Below are positions 17,414-29,017 of a stretch of 64,000 nucleotides of DNA, one piece after another. The notes under the pieces were generated by a model. It was not told the origin of the DNA. It worked only from the letters and a program-made list of their open reading frames with translations, and ran no database searches. Position 1 is the first letter of the stretch; every line of letters begins with the position of its first letter. Source of the stretch: Clostridiaceae bacterium OM02-2AC (GTDB lineage: Bacteria; Bacillota_I; Bacilli_A; Erysipelotrichales; Erysipelotrichaceae); assembly GCA_003481775.1 (NCBI GenBank), contig QULU01000002.1:209111-273110 (forward strand), in the 5' to 3' direction. Both the position numbers and the translations under genes were made by a program.

Positions 17414-19822
17414 CTATAGCGTCTGCTCTGTTCGTTCAATGATATCATCCTGTGTCTGTCTGGATAAATCGTGGAAGAAGGCGGAATACCCGGCAACACG
17501 GACAATCAAATCCCGATATTTCTGTGGATGCTTTTGTGCATCAATCAGCGTATCACGGGAAACCACATTATATTGTACATGATAGCCATCCAGCCGATTG
17601 AAAAACGTGCGTATCATCATAATCAGCTTTTGCTTGTTTTCCTCACTTGCCAGCATTTGCGGAGTCATTTTCTGATTCAGCAGCACCCCACCGGTAATTT
17701 CATGTGTCGGAAGTTTGGACACTGTTTTAAAAACAGCAGTAGGTCCGTTTTTATCCATACCATGCACAGGGGAACAGCCTTCTGCCAACGGTGTTCCGGC
17801 ATTTCGTCCATCCGGTGTAGCCGGCGTTGTCTTCCCCTGTCCGACATTGGCAGAGATACTGGATGTTCCGGCATAACGAGTACCGCCAATCGGTCCTCTT
17901 CCATAGCGTGTATTCGGATATTTTTTTACTTCATCAATATAGACTTCATATGCATCCGCAATCAGCTGATCGACATAGTCATCATCATTTCCGTATTTGG
18001 GAGCATTTAAGAGCAGCTGCTGAACAGCCGCATGCTCCGAAGATGAAAAATCATCCTGCAGTGCGTCCCATAGCTGCTTTGCTGTAAGCGTACGTTCTTC
18101 AAACACCAGCTTTTTCACCGCCGCCAGACTGTCTGCCAGATTGGCGATCCCCACCTGAAGGCCCGAAATAAAGTCATAGACAGCTCCGCCTTCCTTGATA
18201 GTTTTCCCCCGTCCAATACAATCCTCAGTCAATGCACTGCATAGTATATCCGGTACATCCTGTTCCAGTACGAGATCACAACAGTTTTCAATAATAACTG
18301 AGTGCCTTGTAAATTCGCGAATGGTGATATCCCAAGCTTCCTTCAGCTGCTCATAGGAGGTCATTTCACAGAAGTGAGTAAGACCGTTCACCAGCTTCTT
18401 CTTGCTTGCCGGATCCACTCCCTCATTCATAGCAATCAGTAAGGTTTTGGGAAAATTCAGGAAGCTCATTCCGGTACAGCGATAACCCCATTTTCCAGGC
18501 ACCGCAGTTTCCACGCAACCTATGGCAGAGTAATTATAGGCATCCGTTGCCTTTACACCCTTTTCGATAAAGGATGGAATAATCACTTCATCGGAATTGA
18601 AGGCAGGCATCCCGGTTCCCAGTTTAACAACCTCAATCGCTTCTTCCATGAAAGCAGCAGATATATTTCTATGATAGCGCACCGTTAAATTAGGCTGCGG
18701 CAGTCGTGTCTGTGCTACGGATTTCAATATGAGATAGGATAGCGGATTCACTGCATCCCTTCCATCCTCACGCTGCCCTCCCACTGTAACATTCTGATAC
18801 AGGGGAGAGCCTGCACTGAATTGCGTATGCGACCAGCTTCTTACCTTATTGATGGTATATGTTTTCAGCCACAAATTGGTCAGAAGCTCGACGGCCTGTC
18901 CCTCATTCAGGACATGCTGGTCCAGATCCTGTTGGAGATATGGATATAGATACTGATCCATACGTCCATAGGAAAGGGAATGACCATTGGACTCAATTTG
19001 TAATACCAGGTGAATCAGCCACATGGATTGAATTGCTTCATGAAAGCTGGATGCCCCCTCATACGGAACCTTATGCAGCATGTGTGCCATCCTTGTTAAT
19101 TCCTGCTTTCTTTCACCTTTTGCCACTTCTGCCTGTGAACGTGCAAGCTTCGCATAGCGCTGTGCAAAGCTTCGTACAGCAGCAATGACAATCAAAATCG
19201 CTTCATAGAAATGGTATTTTGCAATACTGTCCGGCCTTGTCATATCCAGTGCCTGCTTCTCTGCCAGGGTCCTTCGCTCATAATATTTCAACCCGTTTCG
19301 CATGATCATTCCATAATCAACAGCGATATGCGCATCTCCGCTTGTGATATTCCCTTCTGCCTTGATGATTCCAAGCTCATAAAAGATTTTGCTTTCCGGT
19401 GGTATCATCGCCAGCCCTTTATCCAGTGTTGTATTATGATACCAGTAAGGCGCAAGCTCTTTCAGCTCTCGCTTCGTTTCTTCATCAATTTGAAACACAT
19501 CACCATCCCGATGCGCAAAGTCATCCAGCTCCCGAAGTACCCAATCCATCGCATATTCCGGGAAGATCGGTGCTGCCCGGTTTTTCTTTGCCTGATTTCC
19601 TGCAAGCAGCGTTTGCGGCTCAATGAATATCGGCATATTTTCTAAAATGTTTTTCAGCATCAAAGCACGCTTTACAAGCAGCGGCTTATCCGCATGCTCC
19701 CGGTATGCCTGCGTCGCAAGCACCGCACGGGTAGCATCAATCGAAGCCTCCGTATTTAATAGGTCATCTCTAAAGCTTTGCATTCTTTCTGTCAGCGTTC
19801 CAAAGTGTTCTCTGTTCTCCAT
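17414..19822 (-). CDS. Glycyl radical enzyme, YbiW/PflF type
   Basis: 802 residues from the ATG at 19820-19822 (RBS GGAGGAAAGCTT). The C-terminal glycyl radical loop is IVRVAGYSAFF, with Gly about 30 residues from the end. The thiyl-radical loop is AIGCVETAVPGKWGYRCTGM: a single Cys followed by Val-Glu, as in dehydratase or eliminase-type enzymes, not the Cys-Cys of pyruvate formate-lyase. The Asp found 12 residues after that Glu in glycerol dehydratase is replaced by Thr. The whole C-terminal half closely resembles Escherichia coli YbiW/PflF as I remember it. The substrate is unknown. The activase gene is divergent, and both promoters carry the same repeat. Confidence 0.9.
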   Translation of the reverse strand: MENREHFGTLTERMQSFRDDLLNTEASIDATRAVLATQAYREHADKPLLVKRALMLKNILENMPIFIEPQTLLAGNQAKKNRAAPIFPEYAMDWVLRELDDFAHRDGDVFQIDEETKRELKELAPYWYHNTTLDKGLAMIPPESKIFYELGIIKAEGNITSGDAHIAVDYGMIMRNGLKYYERRTLAEKQALDMTRPDSIAKYHFYEAILIVIAAVRSFAQRYAKLARSQAEVAKGERKQELTRMAHMLHKVPYEGASSFHEAIQSMWLIHLVLQIESNGHSLSYGRMDQYLYPYLQQDLDQHVLNEGQAVELLTNLWLKTYTINKVRSWSHTQFSAGSPLYQNVTVGGQREDGRDAVNPLSYLILKSVAQTRLPQPNLTVRYHRNISAAFMEEAIEVVKLGTGMPAFNSDEVIIPSFIEKGVKATDAYNYSAIGCVETAVPGKWGYRCTGMSFLNFPKTLLIAMNEGVDPASKKKLVNGLTHFCEMTSYEQLKEAWDITIREFTRHSVIIENCCDLVLEQDVPDILCSALTEDCIGRGKTIKEGGAVYDFISGLQVGIANLADSLAAVKKLVFEERTLTAKQLWDALQDDFSSSEHAAVQQLLLNAPKYGNDDDYVDQLIADAYEVYIDEVKKYPNTRYGRGPIGGTRYAGTSSISANVGQGKTTPATPDGRNAGTPLAEGCSPVHGMDKNGPTAVFKTVSKLPTHEITGGVLLNQKMTPQMLASEENKQKLIMMIRTFFNRLDGYHVQYNVVSRDTLIDAQKHPQKYRDLIVRVAGYSAFFHDLSRQTQDDIIERTEQTL

Positions 19823-19848
19823 AAGCTTTCCTCCATACCTCATATTTA

Positions 19849-19990
19849 TTTCGTTTGAAAGTAACTGTGAATATCTTCCTTTTCATATTAGCATATACTG
19901 CATTTATGTCAAGAGATTTATTTCATTTGAATCTTTTATTACTTTCATTTGAAATTTATTTTTCACTTTTGTCGTAACCTGTGCTATGAT
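19849..19990. promoter_or_regulatory. Divergent promoters with three TTTCRTTTGAA operators
   Basis: TTTCGTTTGAAA (19849-19860), TTTCATTTGAA (19921-19931) and TTTCATTTGAAA (19943-19954) lie in the same orientation between the enzyme and activase genes. The enzyme promoter on the minus strand is TTGACA (19907-19912), 16 bases, TAATAT (19885-19890). The activase promoter on the plus strand is TTCACT (19962-19967), 17 bases, TATGAT (19985-19990) with an extended TGC. One repeat lies just beyond each -35 and one in the enzyme leader. The nearby DeoR-type regulator is the obvious candidate binder. Confidence 0.7.
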
Positions 19991-20012
19991 AAAAGCAAAG
20001 GAGCTGATTTTT

Positions 20013-20909
20013 ATGTGCAAAGGCATGGTTTTCAATATACAAAAATACAGTATACACGATGGCCCCGGTATACGTACAACCGTTTTTCTGAAGGGCTGTC
20101 CGCTTCGCTGCCGCTGGTGCTCCAATCCGGAATCCCAGCTTACACAGGTACAGCTTTTCCACGATGCTGCACGCTGTATACAGGACGGCGCCTGCATCCG
20201 GACATGTCCACAGCAAGCCCTGCAGCTGATCGACAAGCGAATCAGTATCAACGAACAGCTATGCACTGGATGTCTACGCTGTACGACTGTCTGTAATGCA
20301 AAAGCCCTGTATGCGCAGGGAGAATTTAAAGAGGTATCAAAGGTTGTTTCATACTGTCTTCAGGACCGGGAATTTTATGAGGAATCCCAAGGTGGCGTTA
20401 CCCTTTCCGGCGGTGAAGCACTGCTACAGCCGGAATTTACAAAAGCACTTGCCTTGCAGCTGAAGCAGGAAGGAATTCATATCGCGGTGGAAACAACCGG
20501 CCATGTTCCATCCGCTGTATTTCAACAGCTTTCCCCACTCTTTGACCTTTTGCTGTTTGATATCAAGCATTATGACAGAGAACAGCATTATCTCGGTACG
20601 GGGGTATACAATGATCAAATTCTTGAAAACCTTTCCTGGGCTATTCAAAAGAAGCTTTGCATACTGCCACGCATACCTGTCATACCGGGGTTTAATGCCT
20701 CCCTACAGGATGCGAAAGGACTGGCTGCATTGCTATCATCACTTGCAATTACACGCGTACAGCTGCTTCCGTTCCATCAGCTTGGTGAGAAGAAATATGA
20801 TATGCTGGATCGCAACTATGAAATGAAGCATAAAAAAGCCCTGTATCCGGAGGACCTGAAGGAGTACCAGCAGATCTTCCATAAACAGGGGATTGACTGT
20901 TTCTTTTAG
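20013..20909 (+). CDS. Glycyl radical enzyme activating enzyme (radical SAM)
   Basis: 298 residues from ATG 20013 (RBS AAAGGAG); an earlier in-frame ATG lies on the -10 and is rejected. The radical-SAM cluster is KGCPLRCRWC (Cys-x3-Cys-x2-Cys), about residues 29-38. A ferredoxin-like insert with CIQDGACIRTCP and CTGCLRCTTVC holds two more Fe-S clusters, as in activases of non-PFL glycyl radical enzymes. GGVTLSGGEALLQPEF is the conserved SAM-binding region. It abstracts hydrogen from the glycine of the partner enzyme encoded divergently. Confidence 0.93.
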   Translation: MCKGMVFNIQKYSIHDGPGIRTTVFLKGCPLRCRWCSNPESQLTQVQLFHDAARCIQDGACIRTCPQQALQLIDKRISINEQLCTGCLRCTTVCNAKALYAQGEFKEVSKVVSYCLQDREFYEESQGGVTLSGGEALLQPEFTKALALQLKQEGIHIAVETTGHVPSAVFQQLSPLFDLLLFDIKHYDREQHYLGTGVYNDQILENLSWAIQKKLCILPRIPVIPGFNASLQDAKGLAALLSSLAITRVQLLPFHQLGEKKYDMLDRNYEMKHKKALYPEDLKEYQQIFHKQGIDCFF

Positions 20910-21009
20910 GGCTCTTACTCAATTTTGGGTAAATAAAATTAAGAGAATTTAAAATCTGTTGTATTCTTCAATAGAACTGAAATCTTTTTTATACAACTTC
21001 CCTATCGTA

Positions 21010-21051
21010 AAAAAGAGTCTCTTTAGGAGCATATGCTCCTTTTTAATTTTT
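21010..21051 (+). terminator. Bidirectional terminator between activase and DeoR genes
   Basis: AGGAGCATATGCTCCT (21025-21040), a perfect palindrome, is followed by TTTTTAATTTTT on the plus strand. On the minus strand a second small stem (AAAGAGACTCTTT) ends in T. It overlaps the last codons of the DeoR gene. Confidence 0.78.
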
Positions 21052-21801
21052 CACTTTTTTTACCTCAACACCATGCTCCATGAGAAACTGTTCACATTCC
21101 TCGGGTATATGATCATCACTGACAACCGTACGGATCTGCGCGGTGTCTATCAGCTGAACAAGTCCCTTCTGTGAAAATTTAAGAGATTCAGTAACAACGA
21201 TCACATGATTTGCCTGCTGTGCCATATCCCGTACAGTTTCACTGCGCATATAATCATTTCCTGTAAAACCGGATTCCTTCGTGAATCCATCCGTACCGAT
21301 AAACAGCTTATCCACATAAAACGGCTCCATGCATCTTCTCGTCATCGGGCCGACCATAACCTGTGAGCTCTGCTGATACTCGCCACCCAACAGGATGATT
21401 CGTACAGAACCCTGTTTTCGTATATACGCAGCGATAAAAGCAGAATTGGTAATCACCGTCACATCTTTTTTGGTTTTTGCAATTTCCAGAGCTACCAGTG
21501 CGCAGCAGGAACCAGACTCAATCATGAGTGTCTCCCCATCCTGCACATCCTCTACCGCCAGCTGCGCGATTCTCTGTTTGATTTCATAATGATAGACGAG
21601 CCGGTTTGCTAAATCATCGCTGTCATGCAATGCCGCATATCCATGCTCCCGCAGAATCAGACCACTGCTCTCCAGCTGCATGAGATCCTTACGAATCGTG
21701 ACCTGTGAAACAGATAAAAGCTCTGATAATTTCGTTACCTCTATCTTTTTATATTGAGAAAGAAGCTCCAGTATTTTTGTTTGTCGTTCATGCACAATCA
21801 T
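21043..21801 (-). CDS. DeoR-family transcriptional regulator
   Basis: 252 residues from the ATG at 21799-21801, giving MIVHERQTKILELLSQYKKI; the longer frame adds nine poorly supported codons. The N-terminal winged helix includes ELLSVSQVTIRKDLMQLESS (about residues 28-47), and the C-terminal DeoR sugar-phosphate sensor covers residues 75-235 (GSCCALVALEIA, NSAFIAAY, IGTDGF). It lies beside the glycyl radical pair, converging with the activase gene, and is its likely regulator, sensing a phosphorylated sugar or related metabolite. Confidence 0.9.
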   Translation of the reverse strand: MIVHERQTKILELLSQYKKIEVTKLSELLSVSQVTIRKDLMQLESSGLILREHGYAALHDSDDLANRLVYHYEIKQRIAQLAVEDVQDGETLMIESGSCCALVALEIAKTKKDVTVITNSAFIAAYIRKQGSVRIILLGGEYQQSSQVMVGPMTRRCMEPFYVDKLFIGTDGFTKESGFTGNDYMRSETVRDMAQQANHVIVVTESLKFSQKGLVQLIDTAQIRTVVSDDHIPEECEQFLMEHGVEVKKVKN

Positions 21802-21987
21802 CAACTCTTTTCTATAATAGGATAGCATAAACCGCTCAACACGACAACTTCATTCCAAACTTAAATCGGTTTCGGCGGATAATTCATTGTGGAATCCATG
21901 ATTAGACGATATAATAACAAGTAGGATACATAAAATATCTGTAGCACAAGTGTACGCTACCTAGAGACTAGAGAAAATGGAGGAAAT

Positions 21988-23754
21988 ATGAACGTAAAGA
22001 AAATAACATTGCTGATGTTATCTGCAGTTATGGCTTTTTCATTCACCGGATGCTCAAAAAAGGATACCGGCGAAGAACAGAAAAAGTTCGATGAATTTAT
22101 GAAGCAGGAATTCGTGGAAGCAATGGAACAAAGCTATCCGAACACGCACATTATTCTGGAGAATCCTAAGGATTATGGTGTGGATATAAGCAAGACCAAA
22201 ATTCAGATCGATAAAGAGCTGAATGAAGCAACCATGAAGGAAAACAAAGCGCTGAACGAGAAATCCGCAAAGGCTTTTAAGGAGTTTGACCGTGAAGACC
22301 TGCGTGATGATCAGAAGGAAACATATGATGTCTACAGCTATATGCTGGATTACACAACGGAAATGAATGATTCCAAATTCGATTATATGAGTATGCCGCT
22401 GGAGTCCATGACAGGTATGCACACACAGCTGCCAACCCTGTTCTCCGATTGGACTTTGCGCAATGAGCAGGATGTAAAGGATGTTATTACATTGATGAAA
22501 TCCGTACGTCCATATATGGACAGTCTTCTTGAATACACAAAAAAGCAAGAAGAAAAAGGTACACTGATGCTGGATATTAAATCTGTAAAAGAGTATTGTG
22601 AGAAGGTTGTTAAGGAGGATGTCAACAGCAGCGTACTTACCGGTCTGAACGAAAGTATTGATAACCTGAAGCTTGGGGATGAAAAAACCAGACAGTACAA
22701 GGCAGAGCTGAAGAAAGCCTTTCAGGAGTATTTCCTTCCTGCTTACAGTGATATCATTAAAACCATGAAGGAGCTGGATTCCTCTAAAAATAATGCTATG
22801 GGACTTAGCCATATGAAGAATGGAAAAGAATACTATGAGCTTCTGTTCAAGCAGGCTACAGGTACAGACAAATCGATTGAGGATATCAAAAAAGAATTGA
22901 ATAGTATGTCAAGATCATCTCTGCTTGCAGTACAGTCTGTAATTTCAAAAAACAAGAATCTGTATGATGAATATGCAAACGGAGAAATCAAAACCAAATA
23001 TACGGACTTTGAAAGCATGCTGAAGGACCTTGAAAATGATTGTAAGGATGACTTCCCATCCGTAGGAGCACTGGATTATAAAATCAAGCCCATCGGTGAG
23101 GATCTTGCATCCGGCGGTGTTGCGGCTTACTTCAACATTCCTGCACTGGATGGTACAACACCAAAACAGATTCGCGTGAATATGCTAGAGGATGCACTGG
23201 ATGTGCAGTCACTGGAAACCTTCTCCACCGTTGCACACGAAGGAATTCCGGGACATATGTATCAGATTGCATATGCTTACAAGAATGTGAAGGACCCATG
23301 GAGAAACAGTATGGCAAGCTTCCTTGGTTATACTGAGGGCTATGCCACCTATACAGAGCTGTATGCATTGCAGTATCTTGACGGTGTTTCTGCGGATGCT
23401 GTAAAGCTGCAGCAGAACATGGTTGTCTATCAGGATTGCCTGGTCGCACTTGCTGATATCGGTATTCATTATGAAGGCTGGACAAAGGAAGACGCTGCGA
23501 AATTCCTTGAGGAAAATGGGCTTGCGGTTACAGATATCAGTGATTTCTATAACCAGCTGCAGGCAAATCCAACAGCATTCCTCTCTTATTATGTAGGATA
23601 TGTTCAGCTTGCCAACCTGAAAAAGGATGCGCAGGAAGAGCTGAAGGATAAATTCAATGATAAAAAGTTCCATGAAGCAATTCTGAAAAGCGGAGCAGCA
23701 CCATTTTCTGTTGTAGAGGAAAATGTTAAGGACTATATTGAAAGCGCAAAATAG
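21988..23754 (+). CDS. DUF885-family lipoprotein, putative metallopeptidase
   Basis: 588 residues. The N-terminus MNVKKITLLMLSAVMAFSFT ends in the lipobox FTGC, so the protein is likely lipid-anchored outside the cell. DUF885 fills most of the chain. The zinc-type motif VAHEGIPGHMYQIAYA (His-Glu-x3-His) lies near residue 414, and SFLGYTEGYATYTELYA near 445 supplies a further Glu-rich block typical of the family. A peptidase role is inferred. Strong RBS (GGAGGAAAT). Monocistronic, closed by a terminator. Confidence 0.88.
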   Translation: MNVKKITLLMLSAVMAFSFTGCSKKDTGEEQKKFDEFMKQEFVEAMEQSYPNTHIILENPKDYGVDISKTKIQIDKELNEATMKENKALNEKSAKAFKEFDREDLRDDQKETYDVYSYMLDYTTEMNDSKFDYMSMPLESMTGMHTQLPTLFSDWTLRNEQDVKDVITLMKSVRPYMDSLLEYTKKQEEKGTLMLDIKSVKEYCEKVVKEDVNSSVLTGLNESIDNLKLGDEKTRQYKAELKKAFQEYFLPAYSDIIKTMKELDSSKNNAMGLSHMKNGKEYYELLFKQATGTDKSIEDIKKELNSMSRSSLLAVQSVISKNKNLYDEYANGEIKTKYTDFESMLKDLENDCKDDFPSVGALDYKIKPIGEDLASGGVAAYFNIPALDGTTPKQIRVNMLEDALDVQSLETFSTVAHEGIPGHMYQIAYAYKNVKDPWRNSMASFLGYTEGYATYTELYALQYLDGVSADAVKLQQNMVVYQDCLVALADIGIHYEGWTKEDAAKFLEENGLAVTDISDFYNQLQANPTAFLSYYVGYVQLANLKKDAQEELKDKFNDKKFHEAILKSGAAPFSVVEENVKDYIESAK

Positions 23755-23787
23755 ATAATCAGCTGCTGATCGAAACGTAGCTGTTAT

Positions 23788-23821
23788 AAAAAAGACAATC
23801 CGACTTGTGATTGTCTTTTTT
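23788..23821. terminator. Bidirectional terminator between DUF885 and pyrophosphatase genes
   Basis: AAAAAAGACAATC (23788-23800) and GATTGTCTTTTTT (23809-23821) form a 13-bp stem with T-runs on both strands. Confidence 0.92.
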
Positions 23822-23826
23822 GATGA

Positions 23827-25470
23827 TCAGTGTACAGAATTGATGATTGCACGAGAAAGCAATGGTACAATCTGATTTTTTCTGGATAATATATCCTCTT
23901 GGAAGCTATGCTCTTCTTCAAAGTGGTTCGGAAACGCTTCTGCAACTACATCTGCGATTTCTCCTGCGGCATAGAAGACAGAGCCGTTCTCCAGTATACT
24001 GGTAAATGCAACAACCAGAAGATCAAGTCCTTTTTCCTGTGCGAATTTCTCCATTTCGCTTTGCAGAGTCTCTTCAATTTCCTTAGCTTCACTTACCTGA
24101 TAAGCAATTACCTGTGAAATCATAACCGTTCTGCCGTCAATCTCGAATTTTTTGATATCCTGATTCAGCAGCTCACGCGGTGTCTTATTGCTGATATTGG
24201 AGCTTACCTTGAACATCTCTTTCGCAAATACATCAATATCCAGCTCTGCAACCTCTGCCAGCATTTTGGCAAGCCCTTTGTCCTTAGCTGTTGTTGTCGG
24301 CGATTTGAATTTCAGTGTATCAGAGAGTATCGCACCAAGCAGCAGACCGGCAATATCCTTTGGTATACTCATCTGATTTTCCAGATATATCGAAGTTATG
24401 ATGGATGCCGTACTGCCGATGATTTCATTACGGAAGGAGATTGGACGGTTTGTGGAGATGTCACATACACGGTGATGATCCACAACCTCCAGCAAATCAG
24501 CCTTTTCTATGCTTTTCACAGATTGTGCATATTCATTGTGATCCACCAAGATGACTTTTTTATTATGCTGATTTAAAATGTGGTAGCGTGAAACATAGCC
24601 AATCAGATGGTTTTCATCATCAATTACCGGATAGCTGCGGTATCTTGATTTCAGCATTTTCTTTCCTACCTCATCAACAAATTCATTTTTGTTAAAGCTG
24701 ACGAGATCGGTTTTCATAAGCAGCTTGACCGGTGGAGAAAAGAACAGATAACGAGAGGTATTCATCGTTCCATGTCCGGATAAGATGATCGGACAGTGGT
24801 ATTCCTTCGCAAGTGCAATTACACTCTCTTCAATATGCTCTGTCCAAACCGCGACCAGAATTCCTGCTCCCTTGCGAATCGCTGCTTCCTGTGCTTCCGA
24901 GTCATTCCCTACAATGACAAGACGATCCTGTAATTCATAGTTGTTCAGCTTTGTTTCGGCAATCGCGATAACACTTGTCTTTCCGTTAAAATGGTATGCT
25001 TTATCCATATACACCATTTTCCCACTCACCGTTTTCGCAATGTATTCCGGTGGTGTTTCCTGCAGCAGCTGAATGGCAACAGCAGTATCTCCTAAACCAA
25101 CCGTAGCAAGGTCTGATTTGGTAACCATCCCCATCAGTTTCCCCTGTGCGTTGATAACACCATAGGACTGCTTGTTCTGTTCGCTCATCAGCTCCAGTGT
25201 TTCCATAATGGTCGTCTGCGGACTGATTGCCAGTGGGCCATCAATGTCGATTTCATCCAGAGTGGCGCGCGCATCCTCGAACAGCATAGGCAAATCCATG
25301 TGGAAGCGTTCAAGCAAATATTCTGTTTCTGCATTCACCGGACCAAGGCGGCAGGCAATCGCATGAAAGCCCTGACGCTGCTTCAGTTTCGCATAAGCGA
25401 TGGCGGATGCGATGGAATCCGTATCCGGATGCCTGTGACCGGTGATATAAATCTTTTCCTTGTTCAGCAT
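23827..25470 (-). CDS. Mn-dependent inorganic pyrophosphatase with CBS-DRTGG-CBS insert
   Basis: 547 residues from the ATG at 25468-25470 (RBS AAAGGAGGAGCTT). It hydrolyses pyrophosphate in the cytoplasm. Catalytic motifs are GHRHPDTDS (about residue 8), VDHNEYAQ, VVDHHRV and the C-terminal SRKNQIVP (DHHA2). Between the first and later DHH parts are a CBS domain, a DRTGG domain and a second CBS domain, the family form inhibited or activated by adenine nucleotides, including diadenosine polyphosphates. Length fits that form. It is monocistronic. Confidence 0.94.
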   Translation of the reverse strand: MLNKEKIYITGHRHPDTDSIASAIAYAKLKQRQGFHAIACRLGPVNAETEYLLERFHMDLPMLFEDARATLDEIDIDGPLAISPQTTIMETLELMSEQNKQSYGVINAQGKLMGMVTKSDLATVGLGDTAVAIQLLQETPPEYIAKTVSGKMVYMDKAYHFNGKTSVIAIAETKLNNYELQDRLVIVGNDSEAQEAAIRKGAGILVAVWTEHIEESVIALAKEYHCPIILSGHGTMNTSRYLFFSPPVKLLMKTDLVSFNKNEFVDEVGKKMLKSRYRSYPVIDDENHLIGYVSRYHILNQHNKKVILVDHNEYAQSVKSIEKADLLEVVDHHRVCDISTNRPISFRNEIIGSTASIITSIYLENQMSIPKDIAGLLLGAILSDTLKFKSPTTTAKDKGLAKMLAEVAELDIDVFAKEMFKVSSNISNKTPRELLNQDIKKFEIDGRTVMISQVIAYQVSEAKEIEETLQSEMEKFAQEKGLDLLVVAFTSILENGSVFYAAGEIADVVAEAFPNHFEEEHSFQEDILSRKNQIVPLLSRAIINSVH

Positions 25471-25944
25471 AAGCTCCTCCTTTTCTATTACATTCATCCC
25501 TGACGTTATGATTATAAAACAGATTGGCGTAAATTCCTATAGAAAATCATTCACTTTTGTCAATGCTGCTTATATTATGGATGAATATAGATGAAAAAGA
25601 AATTAAAATGCCTGAATTTAGGGGAAGCTTAACTGACGATTTTACTTTACCTATTTTCCTACCGTTATATCATATCCTTTTTCACATAAGGCATGGAGTG
25701 CTGTAAAATATCACCTCCTATGTATTAACGAACCGATAGCAGCAATTACATGCACCGCTGCTAATCAGTAGGAGGCGAACAATAAAGCTTTTGAATCATT
25801 GGGATTTACGTCTTCCTTATTCGCTTTTCATACCTGTATTCTAAAGCGGGCAAGAGCCTCTGTACATTTCCCTTAATTTATTTAGAAAACGAAGACTCAC
25901 TTCTTTTGTATAAATATAAAAGAGCTTTAAAATACTGTTTCCAA
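25471..25944. other. Gene-free stretch with a two-stem inverted repeat
   Basis: No gene is supported. At 25714-25775 CCTCCTA/TAGGAGG encloses a second stem TAGCAGC/GCTGCTA (25737-25743 and 25757-25763). Both strands would carry an AGGAGG inside the outer stem. On the minus strand the following frame reads ALHALCEKGYDITVGK without a start codon, which suggests a gene relic. See the corresponding finding. Confidence 0.45.
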
Positions 25945-27444
<1,500 letters not shown>

Positions 27445-27476
27445 TTACATTATCCGTATTCAACATTTATTCTCTT

Positions 27477-28985
<1,509 letters not shown>

Positions 28986-29017
28986 TTAAAAGGAAGATAG
29001 TCGCCTATCTTCACTGA

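Noticed and set aside
22054..22812. 252-codon frame antisense to the DUF885 gene
   Set aside because: A shadow frame; the sense gene has a clear signal peptide, RBS and family motifs.
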